Shown one piece after another: positions 1 through 7,619 of a DNA stretch of 14,519 bases (positions are counted from its first letter, which is position 1; every line of letters begins with the position of its first letter). Source of the stretch: Calditrichota bacterium. GTDB lineage: Bacteria > Zhuqueibacterota > Zhuqueibacteria > Residuimicrobiales > Krinioviventaceae. The position numbers and the translations under genes were made by a program. The notes under the pieces are model-generated. The model had not been told where the DNA came from and did not search any database. It worked only from the letters and a program-made list of their open reading frames with translations. The stretch spans positions 1-14,519 of the forward strand of contig RPQV01000027.1 in NCBI GenBank assembly GCA_003818595.1. The letters run 5' to 3'.

Positions 1-627
1 ACATGCGAAGGATATTATAAAACTCTGGATAATATGCTGGAATTGAACGAAAACGGCGAAGCCGAAAATGAATCTGACGATTTTTATGTCGGTAACGGAT
101 CAGCTGTTGGAATGGAATTCCTACTCAAACGCAGCGTGGGTCGTCTCAATGGATGGCTTGGCTACTCATTAGCCGTCACCCGGCGAGTAACTGAAGGAAT
201 TGAATATTACCCCAAGCATGATCGACGACATAATCTGAATCTGGCGCTCAATTACGACCTGGGTAAAAAATGGTTGTTCGGTCTTGTTTATGTTTATGGC
301 AGCGGCATGCCGTACACGCCTGTTGTCGGGAAATATACTCATTATGATTGGAGTTTTACCGACAATGAGTTTTATGATTCTATTTATAATCGGCTGGGCG
401 AGAAAAATTCATTCCGATATCCAGCTTACCACCGAATGGATGTCAGCATCCGAAAGAATTTTCACATCCGCAGCGTTGAAATCAATCCATTTCTTCAAAT
501 AGTGAATGTTTACAATCATAAGAACGTCTTTTTATATTTTTGGGATCATGATTCAAATCCTTCCAAAGTGGTCACCATAAACATGTTTCCCATTTTGCCA
601 TCCTTGGGAGTTGAAATTGCGTTTTAA
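1..627 (+). CDS. TonB-dependent outer-membrane receptor, C-terminal part (5' truncated by window edge)
   Basis: The reading frame is open from base 1, so the gene starts outside the window; 208 codons are visible. The visible protein is the last part of a beta-barrel. It has alternating aromatic and polar strands, a YGSGMPYTP turn, the stretch YPAYHRMDVSIRKNF, then NPFLQIVNVYNHKNV, and it ends on a terminal phenylalanine (GVEIAF), the usual C-terminal signal for outer-membrane barrel insertion. These are typical of the barrel end of TonB-dependent receptors in Bacteroidota and relatives. Such receptors import bulky ligands using the proton-motive force passed by TonB. The plug and TonB box are not in view, so the ligand cannot be judged. 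The downstream lipoprotein overlaps it and is probably co-expressed, a common pairing in this group. Confidence 0.85.
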   Translation, partial: TCEGYYKTLDNMLELNENGEAENESDDFYVGNGSAVGMEFLLKRSVGRLNGWLGYSLAVTRRVTEGIEYYPKHDRRHNLNLALNYDLGKKWLFGLVYVYGSGMPYTPVVGKYTHYDWSFTDNEFYDSIYNRLGEKNSFRYPAYHRMDVSIRKNFHIRSVEINPFLQIVNVYNHKNVFLYFWDHDSNPSKVVTINMFPILPSLGVEIAF

Positions 628-1357
628 AATGAATAAATATTTGCTCAAAACTGGAAGTGTCTTGCTCTCGTCACTTCTTTTTATGTCGTGTACTGATCAG
701 CCGAGCCAGCCTGAATTCGATTACAAGCCGGAGATTAATGTTATTGGTTTGCTGATTCTTAATAACAATCAGAAGAATATTCGTATAGAACGAACTTTTA
801 GCATCAAGGAAAAAATAACCGACGATCGCTATATATCGGACGCCCTGGTATTTGTGCACTGCGGCGAACAAAAGGTGCCATTCGTTCATTTATTTGATGG
901 CAATTACGCTGATGAGAATAATGATCTCGAGCTCAGGGCCGGTGCGTATTATCAACTCGAAGTATTGTTGAACGATGGACGCCAAGTATTTGCCGAGACG
1001 CAAATGCCTGCGCGGCCATCGATTCTCGATCCGATCAAAGAGCAGATGGTAGGGGCATTTACAACCCTTCAAGTAAACTGGCAGGGTGCTCCCTTTGCCT
1101 ATCGTTATGCTGTTAGTATCGAAGGCTTGAGCAACTCGTTTGAAATTATGGATTTTTCAGAGGATACAGAACAAACGATGTTTGCTTTTCTCTTCGCCGG
1201 ACCCGGTACTTATCGCCTCAAAGTTTCATCGCTGGATATAAACTTTTATGATTATAGCCGTGAGCGTTCAAATCGTTATCCCATACAGCACATGGACGGC
1301 GCTTTGGGGGTCTTTGGAGCAATGGCTTATGAAACGGTAGTTTTTCAGGCCGAATAA
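617..1357 (+). CDS. DUF4249-like lipoprotein paired with the TonB receptor
   Basis: A 246-residue protein with a lipoprotein signal: a basic start, a hydrophobic run and LLFMSC with the lipidated cysteine at residue 25. It should be anchored in a membrane, probably the outer one. After the signal, the region with INVIGLLILNN and the segment around YYQLEVLLNDGRQVFAETQMP resemble the N-terminal beta domain of DUF4249 proteins, which are typically encoded next to TonB-dependent receptors. At about 245 residues it is shorter than many of those (about 350). I chose TTG 617 because TTGGGAG at 604-610 lies 6 bases upstream. ATG 629, just after the receptor stop, gives an equally good signal peptide but no well-placed ribosome site. 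The role is inferred to be accessory to the receptor; family assignment is moderate. Confidence 0.7.
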   Translation: MRFKMNKYLLKTGSVLLSSLLFMSCTDQPSQPEFDYKPEINVIGLLILNNNQKNIRIERTFSIKEKITDDRYISDALVFVHCGEQKVPFVHLFDGNYADENNDLELRAGAYYQLEVLLNDGRQVFAETQMPARPSILDPIKEQMVGAFTTLQVNWQGAPFAYRYAVSIEGLSNSFEIMDFSEDTEQTMFAFLFAGPGTYRLKVSSLDINFYDYSRERSNRYPIQHMDGALGVFGAMAYETVVFQAE

Positions 1358-1362
1358 ACATA

Positions 1363-1383
1363 AATCGACACAAGCACTCGATT
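1363..1383. terminator. Stem-loop between convergent genes, possible bidirectional terminator
   Basis: AATCGA (1363-1368) and TCGATT (1378-1383) form a perfect 6-bp inverted repeat with a 9-base loop. It is followed on the plus strand by GTTTT and on the minus strand by a T-rich stretch. It fills the 29-base gap between the convergent lipoprotein and SMP-30 genes. The stem is short and only half GC, so termination may be partial. Confidence 0.4.
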
Positions 1384-1386
1384 GTT

Positions 1387-2391
1387 TTACTGAATAATTC
1401 CGTGCGTTTTTACTTTGATGCGACACAAATACATGTCCGCTGTTATGTACAACTCGTCCCGATTGGCACCGCCGAAACAACAGTTCGATGTCGCTTGACC
1501 GACTTTAATAATGCCCAAAAGCGCACCTTCGGGCGATATCACTAATACTCCTCCTGGGCCAGTCGCCCATAAATTTCCCCGATGATCGACGGCAAGCCCG
1601 TCGCACCCGCCTCGATTTCCCTGATCGCGAAGGGTAGAAGCGTCATAAAACGTTCGCCCATTGCCTGGCACTCCATTTTCATCTACATCAAAAGCGAGCC
1701 AGATCGGCTCCTGACCGGAATTGGCAACGTATAGCGTTTTTTCATCCGGCGAAAGTCCGATGCCATTCGGGAAGGGCAATTCCTGTGTAACCAGAAAAAC
1801 CTGGCCGTTCGGCGTTGCATGATAAACCCCATTGAAAGGCAGTTCTTTTTCCGGGTTATTGTTGAGATTCTTCAATCCGTAGGGAGGATCTGTGAAATAT
1901 ATGTGTCCGCTTGAGCTGATGGTCAAGTCATTGGGACTGTTTAGTCTTTTTCCTTCATAGCGATCGACAAGCACCTTTTTATTCCACTTTCCCATGTTCA
2001 GCATCGCGATGCAGCGATTGCCATGGTCACACATGATCAACTGTCCATTCAGTGGATTAACATACAGGCCATTAGAGCCCAATTCATTTCCCGGCGGATT
2101 TTCGCCCAAGGCATAACCAGCAGGACGTAAGAATATTGACAAACCTTGATGCTCATCCCAGCGAAAAAGAGTGTTTTGAGGGATATCATTGAAAAGCAAG
2201 TATTGGCCATCTTTGATCCAGACCGGGCCCTCGCTCCAATCAAAACCTTCGGCGAGGATTTCAACTTTACAGCTCGGATCAATGAGCACATCGAATGCCG
2301 GATGCATTCTCTGGACATCACCGATCATCTTGCGATCTTGTCCGTAAATCAGACAACTGCAAATGCACAAAATAGAGAATAGTCTGCTCAT
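1387..2391 (-). CDS. Secreted SMP-30/gluconolactonase-like beta-propeller
   Basis: A 334-residue protein of the SMP-30/gluconolactonase/LRE family, six-bladed propellers that hydrolyse lactones or related esters with a divalent metal. The metal and substrate positions of the family can be matched by motif: Glu54 in EGPVW, Asn154 in SPND, Asn209 in FPNG and Asp264 in CDGLAVD. SPNDLTISSSGHIYFTDPPY is very typical. The N-terminus (MSRLFSILCICSCLIYGQ) is a short hydrophobic signal, so the enzyme is likely periplasmic or secreted. A lipidated Cys13 is possible but the signal would be very short. ATG 2391 is supported by AAAAGGAG at 2398-2405, 6 bases upstream. It lies 96 bases after mvaD on the same strand and may be read from the mevalonate operon, although no metabolic link is obvious. 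The substrate is unknown. Confidence 0.88.
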   Translation of the reverse strand: MSRLFSILCICSCLIYGQDRKMIGDVQRMHPAFDVLIDPSCKVEILAEGFDWSEGPVWIKDGQYLLFNDIPQNTLFRWDEHQGLSIFLRPAGYALGENPPGNELGSNGLYVNPLNGQLIMCDHGNRCIAMLNMGKWNKKVLVDRYEGKRLNSPNDLTISSSGHIYFTDPPYGLKNLNNNPEKELPFNGVYHATPNGQVFLVTQELPFPNGIGLSPDEKTLYVANSGQEPIWLAFDVDENGVPGNGRTFYDASTLRDQGNRGGCDGLAVDHRGNLWATGPGGVLVISPEGALLGIIKVGQATSNCCFGGANRDELYITADMYLCRIKVKTHGIIQ

Positions 2392-2441
2392 GCATCACTC
2401 CTTTTTATTAATAACCATTTTTCTGACAGCTTGTTTTCCAT
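2388..2441 (-). CDS. Possible 17-residue small ORF between mvaD and the SMP-30 gene
   Basis: In the 96-base gap after mvaD there is ATG 2441 with an AAAGGA ribosome site about 5 bases upstream. It is followed by 17 codons (MENKLSEKWLLIKRSDA), and its TGA overlaps the SMP-30 start as ATGA. The layout would couple its translation to the next gene. The peptide is charged and slightly amphipathic, with no recognisable family. The SMP-30 gene also has its own strong ribosome site inside this ORF. Such a short frame could be chance. Confidence 0.3.
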   Translation of the reverse strand: MENKLSEKWLLIKRSDA

Positions 2442-2487
2442 TATCGTCCTTTCTTTTCTCTTTTGACGCACAAGGTTATAGCGAGTT

Positions 2488-3489
2488 TCATGAAACTGAA
2501 AAATCGAAAGGGGTGATGATTTCACACTGCGGAAAAACAGCACGTACAATATCAAGATCATTTCGGAGGAATAAAATTTTGACGTTGGGCCCAGCATCGA
2601 TTGTAAAGTAGAGTTTGACGCCTTCGGAGCGCATTTTCCAGATTTGATGAAAAGCAGCAACCGTCTCAGGAAGCCAGTAGAGTACCGATGGACGGGTATC
2701 GATCATTGTGGCGTGCATTGCCAGGGCATTTGATTCAGAAGTTTCCCCCAGCAGCTCGAAATCTTTCTGTTCAATAGCCAACCGTAATTGATCGAGGTCG
2801 CGTTGAGCCTTTTCCGGCCAAGATTTATAGAGCACAGAGGTTTCGACCGTTCTTTTCATGCCTTCGGTGGAACCGACTGGTTTGCTGCCGATTGATAAGG
2901 TAAGCACCGCAAGATTCAAATCCGGCCACCTATGCGGCAACACATGGGCATAGCTGTCCATGCCGTCAACATGAAATCCAGCTTCCCATTCTACGAATCC
3001 ATGATATATCGATCGTGAAGCACTGCCGCTCCCCAGACGGGCAAGAATCGATAGCAGATTGTCTTCCAATTCCCAGCCGAAAAAATTGTTGAGTGCCCTC
3101 GCCGCTGCCGCATATCCTGATGCGGAACTTGCCAATCCGGCTGCAGTCGGAAAGTTATTATCAGTTTTAACATCAAAATAGAAATCGCGCTCAGGACGAA
3201 ATAAATTCAGATATTCGATCAAACGATGGGAAAACCTGCTATTAAGTGTCAGCGGCATTCCATTAAGAGAAATGCTATCCATCCCTTCTGCCATACGAAT
3301 GGTGGTATGGGTACCCAGATGAGCGAGAGAAATCGAAAGACTGGAATTGATCGGCAGATTCAATTCCGCATTTCGTTTTCCCCAATATTTGCAGAGAGCG
3401 ATATTCGATGGGGCAAAGGCTTGGCCGCTATTTTGGCGTGGATATGAGCGATCCCCCAATATCTTTTCAATAACGTTGTACTTAGTCAA
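2488..3489 (-). CDS. mvaD: Diphosphomevalonate decarboxylase
   Basis: 333 residues, normal for the family. It catalyses the ATP-dependent decarboxylation of mevalonate 5-diphosphate to isopentenyl diphosphate in the cytoplasm. Diagnostic motifs are present: APSNIALCKYWGKRN (residues 26-40), the GHMP phosphate loop PTAAGLASSASG (114-125), GSGSASRSIYHGFVEW (154-169), and TIDAGPNVKIL with the catalytic aspartate at 298. The intact PTAAGLASSASG and DAGPNV motifs favour the classical diphosphate enzyme over the archaeal/Chloroflexi-type phosphomevalonate decarboxylase. The start is TTG at 3489, with AGAGGG (3498-3503) 8 bases upstream. The next in-frame Met comes after the first conserved motif. 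The gene overlaps the end of the preceding kinase by 8 bases. It is the last pathway step before IPP and the last pathway gene of the operon. Confidence 0.95.
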   Translation of the reverse strand: MTKYNVIEKILGDRSYPRQNSGQAFAPSNIALCKYWGKRNAELNLPINSSLSISLAHLGTHTTIRMAEGMDSISLNGMPLTLNSRFSHRLIEYLNLFRPERDFYFDVKTDNNFPTAAGLASSASGYAAAARALNNFFGWELEDNLLSILARLGSGSASRSIYHGFVEWEAGFHVDGMDSYAHVLPHRWPDLNLAVLTLSIGSKPVGSTEGMKRTVETSVLYKSWPEKAQRDLDQLRLAIEQKDFELLGETSESNALAMHATMIDTRPSVLYWLPETVAAFHQIWKMRSEGVKLYFTIDAGPNVKILFLRNDLDIVRAVFPQCEIITPFDFSVS

Positions 3490-4402
3490 CTCTTAATCCC
3501 TCTTTGCTCATTTGTAGGGGGAGTTTTTCATAGCCGAGCTGGCCTGTCTCACCTAATCCGACAACGCAATCGCCCAAGCCGGATCCTGAGATTTTAGCGC
3601 CTAAAATTCCTTCGTGGGCACGCAGATCAAAGATGATCTCAGCCAGCCTGCGATTGCTGACGCCGATAGCATCCATCAACCCTTGATTGAGATTCAATAA
3701 TTCTCCGAATTGAATCCAATCTTGTTGTCCAATCGCCGCTGCTGCCAATTCGACGCTTTTGTCCATGGTTGAATAAATGTGATGAAATAGGTCCGGAAAT
3801 TTTTCGGAATGCGTACCTACTCGCTTGATAACCTCTGTCGTGGGCGTTTTGGCGCCCGAGTAAATCACCGTGATCGGATGAATATGAGGAAGGGGAGTGA
3901 TTTCATGAGGCAGCGAACGATAGAGGAGAATCCCGCCAAAAATGCCCGCAGCCAAGTCCGCACCCGATCCCGATCCTTGAACGGCGCGAATAACGTTCAA
4001 TCCAACTTGGAAAACATCTGTTAGTGTCCATCTGTCTCTGACAAGTTGAAGCAGGCCGCCGACGACTGCCGCGGTGACCGCTGCGGAGGATCCCAATCCC
4101 ACTGTCGGGGTAAATTCAGATTCAACTTTCAGATCAAGTCCATGATTGAGTTGCTCTTTGAAGGTTTTTAATGCTGTTAATATAAAGCGAAAGTCGGAAG
4201 GCATCTCAGAAATATCGATATCGGTTTCATAATAACCCAAAGAGGAAGTGATGGTGATGCGTCGATCCGTTCGAACTTTGAATGTCATATTCAACCGCTG
4301 ATTAACGGCGCAAACCAGACAACGACTCCCGCTTAAAACAGCATGTTCACCCAGCAGCATCAGTTTCCCAGGTGTTGACACTCTAAACGATTCGGGCGCC
4401 AC
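3482..4402 (-). CDS. mvaK2: GHMP kinase, probable phosphomevalonate kinase
   Basis: About 306 residues. GHMP-kinase motifs are PGKLMLLGEHAVLSG (11-25), the phosphate loop TPTVGLGSSAAV (98-109), GSGSGADLAAG (143-153) with the likely catalytic Asp149, and KISGSGLGDCVVG (270-282). The SGADLA segment and the GDC in the last motif match bacterial phosphomevalonate kinases (which have DLA and GGGDC) better than mevalonate kinases. The neighbouring kinase carries the mevalonate-kinase signature, so this one fills the remaining step, mevalonate 5-phosphate to the diphosphate. That is motif comparison plus pathway logic; many annotators would simply call it a GHMP or mevalonate kinase. I chose GTG 4402 because AAAGGAG (4409-4415) lies 6 bases upstream. 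An ATG at 4420 would add six residues. It overlaps mvk by 20 bases and mvaD by 8. Confidence 0.82.
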   Translation of the reverse strand: MAPESFRVSTPGKLMLLGEHAVLSGSRCLVCAVNQRLNMTFKVRTDRRITITSSLGYYETDIDISEMPSDFRFILTALKTFKEQLNHGLDLKVESEFTPTVGLGSSAAVTAAVVGGLLQLVRDRWTLTDVFQVGLNVIRAVQGSGSGADLAAGIFGGILLYRSLPHEITPLPHIHPITVIYSGAKTPTTEVIKRVGTHSEKFPDLFHHIYSTMDKSVELAAAAIGQQDWIQFGELLNLNQGLMDAIGVSNRRLAEIIFDLRAHEGILGAKISGSGLGDCVVGLGETGQLGYEKLPLQMSKEGLRVD

Positions 4403-5387
4403 GAGATTCTCCTTTAGCATTCATAAGCTTATAGCCGAATTGTTCGATCAATGATTGCGGATTGTCCTCTATGACCAGCAAAACAACGCCTGCGGTTTCA
4501 CCTCGAATCGAGCCGGCGCCGGCGATTTTAGCCGCACCACCCCTTTGTTCGACGGTACGGATGAACTCCTGAACGCGTTTCGGAGTAACGCCGATTGAAG
4601 TCAGTAAACGATGATTTTCTCTGACGCACTTGATCATATCTTTACCATTTTCATGCTCGATCGCTGCTTGCATTGCATTGGTAACTGATTCAAACTGTTG
4701 CCAAACGGTGGAATTGAAGTATTGGCTGCCAACATGGGAAACACACTCTCCAGTGGTCGAAAGGGGCTTGCCAGTATTGACAAGGTAAAAAGGCAAATTG
4801 GGCATTTCCAACTGTTCGGACTTGATGTTTTGGTAGCGGATGAATCCGCCATGAAGAGAGATGTATGGATCGATCCCGCTGGGACGACCATGTGCCAGTT
4901 TTTCCGCAGCAAGGCCGAGTGAAAAAAGCTGATGATAGTCAAATTCAGCGTGATAAAAACCATATAATCCCATCAAGGCACTTATGATGGACGCTGCCGA
5001 TGAACCCATGCCGCTGCCGATGGGAATGTTTGAGCGCACTTGCAGCGATAATCCATGTTCCATAATTGGGAGATGATTTTCCCGGAACAATGCAAACACG
5101 AAAGCAAATAGCTCAGAGGGAGTAGAAAGCACTTGATCGATGTGCAACTGGTCTTTCTCGAAACTCTCATAACGGCGTCGTAATCGATGTGCCAGATCAT
5201 CAATTTCATTTAAATCATACTCAACAGCAATAGTCAAGTCCGGCAAAGAGAGTTTCAATATCCGTTCATCAACAAGAACGAGGTCTGCAAATGAATAAAG
5301 GTCAACCGCCATCACCAAGGCAGGTTTCCCATAAACCACCGCATGTTCACCGCTCAGGATAATTTTGCCTGGGGCTTGGGCTTTCAC
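4383..5387 (-). CDS. mvk: Mevalonate kinase
   Basis: 334 residues. It phosphorylates mevalonate with ATP to mevalonate 5-phosphate. GHMP motif 1 is APGKIILSGEHAVVYGKP (5-22), motif 2 is PIGSGMGSSAA (122-132), and the segment AEKLAHGRPSGIDPYIS (161-177) carries the Mg-binding Glu162 and catalytic Asp173, a mevalonate-kinase hallmark. The third motif is odd: KIAGAGSIRGETAG (287-300) in place of the usual glycine-rich GAGGGGC. The start is GTG 5387, overlapping the HMG-CoA synthase stop as GTGA, so translation is probably coupled. The end overlaps the next kinase, and that kinase's ribosome site lies inside the last codons of this gene. Confidence 0.93.
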   Translation of the reverse strand: MKAQAPGKIILSGEHAVVYGKPALVMAVDLYSFADLVLVDERILKLSLPDLTIAVEYDLNEIDDLAHRLRRRYESFEKDQLHIDQVLSTPSELFAFVFALFRENHLPIMEHGLSLQVRSNIPIGSGMGSSAASIISALMGLYGFYHAEFDYHQLFSLGLAAEKLAHGRPSGIDPYISLHGGFIRYQNIKSEQLEMPNLPFYLVNTGKPLSTTGECVSHVGSQYFNSTVWQQFESVTNAMQAAIEHENGKDMIKCVRENHRLLTSIGVTPKRVQEFIRTVEQRGGAAKIAGAGSIRGETAGVVLLVIEDNPQSLIEQFGYKLMNAKGESRGARIV

Positions 5388-6559
5388 CTGACGACCTCAT
5401 AAATGCGTCTGTGTTCCTGCAGACCGGCGAAACGAAATGAGCCTGTTTTGTGGATGGGAGTGCTTATTGCGCTGCCATCAGTCGGCATGTTGGATTTATA
5501 GCTGTAGAACTCTGCATAGGTATTATAATCCAAGGGGATTCGCGAAATGATCTGTTGCTGGTGACGACTGCTGTGCAGATGGGTACGATATCCCGGCAGG
5601 ACGGCGCCGCTGAAAAACTCACCGACGCTGCCGGAACCATAGCTGAAAAGTCCGATGCGTTTGCCGCTTAGGTCCTCGGTGGACACGTCCAGCAGAGATT
5701 GAAGCGCGGTAAAAACAGAAGCAGCATAGGTGTTGCCGATGACGCGTTGATAGACAGCCGCGTCTTCAATTTGTTTCAGCCATTCGGATTCTTCGAGCGT
5801 TTCTGCCGCATGCTTGACGAGAAAAGAATGCGCTTTTTCACCCATTTTAGCAAAGGGCAAATGATATACAAATTTGTTAAAATCCTCAAATCGACGGCCG
5901 GAGAGAGCAGTATATTGCTCCCACGCTTCCATCAATGTTCGAAGGTACATTTTAATTGAATATTTACCGTCCACCAATGCTTCATCGCGATAGTTGGGAC
6001 GCCAAAAATCCATTACATCCTGTGTAAAGATGCCGCTGGACAATTCAAAAGTCATGATTTTGGGAGAGGTTGAGAGTACCATCGCGATGGCGCCGGCACC
6101 CTGGGTCGGTTCGCCGACTGATTCCAATCCATAGCGGGCAATATCTGCAGCGACAATTAGTATTTTACGGTCCGGGTGTTGAAGCAAATAGGGTAGTGCC
6201 AAGGCGAGCCCACCGGCGCCACTGTAACAGGCTTGTTTGAGTTCAAAAACCCTCATGTTTTTTGGTAAATTGGTCAGTTTGTGAACCCAGATCCCTGCTG
6301 CTTTGGATTGATCGACACCTGATTCGGTGGCGAACATCAGGGTGTCGATCTGCCGCGCGTCAATGTTCTCCATCGCCTGAATCACCGCGTTGGCTGCAAG
6401 AGTGACGACGTCTTCATCAGGTGGGGGCACCGACATTCGCTCCTGCCCGATCCCTGTATAGTATTTGTTATAATCTTCCCCCCGTTTTTCCGCGATTTTT
6501 TGCAGATCCAGGTAATAATGCGAGGTGTACAAGCTGATTGATTCAATCCCTACTTGCAT
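5384..6559 (-). CDS. mvaS: Hydroxymethylglutaryl-CoA synthase
   Basis: 391 residues, standard for bacterial HMG-CoA synthases. It condenses acetyl-CoA with acetoacetyl-CoA to HMG-CoA, committing carbon to mevalonate. The catalytic triad falls at the same residue numbers as in the enterococcal enzyme: Glu79 in FATESGVD, Cys111 in ELKQACYSGAG and His233 in VYHLPFAKM. Other family blocks are GAGAIAMVL and LFSYGSGSVGEFFSG. ATG 6559 is preceded by AAGGAAGA (6564-6571), a good ribosome site. It follows fni by 13 bases and overlaps mvk by 4. No acetoacetyl-CoA thiolase is visible here, so that substrate must come from elsewhere in the genome. Confidence 0.97.
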   Translation of the reverse strand: MQVGIESISLYTSHYYLDLQKIAEKRGEDYNKYYTGIGQERMSVPPPDEDVVTLAANAVIQAMENIDARQIDTLMFATESGVDQSKAAGIWVHKLTNLPKNMRVFELKQACYSGAGGLALALPYLLQHPDRKILIVAADIARYGLESVGEPTQGAGAIAMVLSTSPKIMTFELSSGIFTQDVMDFWRPNYRDEALVDGKYSIKMYLRTLMEAWEQYTALSGRRFEDFNKFVYHLPFAKMGEKAHSFLVKHAAETLEESEWLKQIEDAAVYQRVIGNTYAASVFTALQSLLDVSTEDLSGKRIGLFSYGSGSVGEFFSGAVLPGYRTHLHSSRHQQQIISRIPLDYNTYAEFYSYKSNMPTDGSAISTPIHKTGSFRFAGLQEHRRIYEVVR

Positions 6560-6572
6560 GATCTCTTCCTTG

Positions 6573-7619
6573 TCAATATAATGTGAAATCCGGATTCCAA
6601 ATTAATGACTCGTTGAACCGTAATTCGGCAACAGATGACTTGCCCAAAAGAAACATCGTTGTTTTGAACTCGCGTTGTAGACGCTCAATCACCTCGATGA
6701 CTGCATGGGGTGATTCCATCGCCGGTTTTATAAAGGGTTTAGCCAATCCGCACAAGGATGCACCCAGGATGACCGCTTTGATCATATCAATTCCGGAACG
6801 AATGCCTCCCGATGCAATGACCTGAAGCCGGTCACGCATGGGCTTCAGCGCCTTGAGCACGAGAGGTGTTGGATTACCCCAGTCTTCAAATAATAATCCC
6901 AAATTGTCTTGATGTTCTTCTCTGCGTCGGAAATGCTCAATGCGGCTCCAACTGGTACCGCCGCTTCCCGCCACATCGATGTAGTGTACACCGTGGTCAC
7001 ATAAAAGTTGTGCGTCCTCGGGAGAGATACCCGCCCCCACTTCCTTGACAATTACGGGCACCGATAAACCGGCCGCAATATTGGCGATTTTTTCCGCCAG
7101 ACCAATAAAGTTACGGTCTCCCTCAGGCTGAACAGCCTCCTGCAGTGGATTCAGATGAAAAAAAAGGGCATCAGCTCCGACAACCTCGATTGCCTGTCGA
7201 CAGTGGTCAATGCCAAAGCCGTAATTCAATTGTACAGCGCCGAGATTGGCAAACAACAGGGTCGTGGGTGCGTAAGGGCGGATTTCAAAGCTGCTTCGCG
7301 ATTGTGGATGAGTAAATAAAACTCTTTGGGAACCCACGCCCATAGCCACACCGGTTTTTTCAGCGGCAATGGCCAGATTTTGATTGATTTGACGAACCAC
7401 ATCCTGTGAACCGCCCGTCATTGAGGAGATCAGAAGGGGGAAGGAAAGGGTTTTACCCATGAACTCGACAGCCGTGTTTATTTGGTTCATGTCCTGTTCA
7501 GGCAGCGCTCGGTGTTTCAAACGAATGAAATCAAAATAATGCTTACTGCGATCAACTTTATCATCAGAATTGATGATATGGATATGTTCCATCTTACGGT
7601 CGTTAGTGAGGTAATCCAT
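6573..7619 (-). CDS. fni: Isopentenyl-diphosphate delta-isomerase, type 2 (FMN-dependent)
   Basis: 348 residues. It interconverts IPP and DMAPP using reduced FMN, which the mevalonate route needs because it makes only IPP. The TIM-barrel family motifs are intact: NDRKMEHIHI near the start, SSMTGG (65-70), GVGSQR (94-99), HLNPLQEAVQPEGDR (155-169) with the catalytic Gln160 and Mg-binding Glu161, VKEVGAGIS, DVAGSGGTSWSRIE and ASGGIRSGIDMIKA. I chose ATG 7619, whose A is the last base of the reductase TGA (TGATG, one-base overlap). GGAAAGGG lies 4 bases upstream. A TTG one codon earlier is possible but less likely. Type 2 isomerases commonly accompany mevalonate-pathway genes in bacteria and archaea. 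Confidence 0.97.
   Translation of the reverse strand: MDYLTNDRKMEHIHIINSDDKVDRSKHYFDFIRLKHRALPEQDMNQINTAVEFMGKTLSFPLLISSMTGGSQDVVRQINQNLAIAAEKTGVAMGVGSQRVLFTHPQSRSSFEIRPYAPTTLLFANLGAVQLNYGFGIDHCRQAIEVVGADALFFHLNPLQEAVQPEGDRNFIGLAEKIANIAAGLSVPVIVKEVGAGISPEDAQLLCDHGVHYIDVAGSGGTSWSRIEHFRRREEHQDNLGLLFEDWGNPTPLVLKALKPMRDRLQVIASGGIRSGIDMIKAVILGASLCGLAKPFIKPAMESPHAVIEVIERLQREFKTTMFLLGKSSVAELRFNESLIWNPDFTLY

Noticed and set aside
2442..2660. A 90-codon frame on the minus strand ending at the SMP-30 start
   Set aside because: Upstream of 2488 it is just another frame of the well-supported mvaD gene. Only the last 17 codons after an ATG with a ribosome site are kept as a possible small ORF.
3482..4402. 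Alternative pathway with phosphomevalonate decarboxylase plus isopentenyl phosphate kinase
   Set aside because: The 3482-4402 protein is a GHMP kinase, not the amino-acid-kinase fold of isopentenyl phosphate kinase, and mvaD has the classical decarboxylase motifs.
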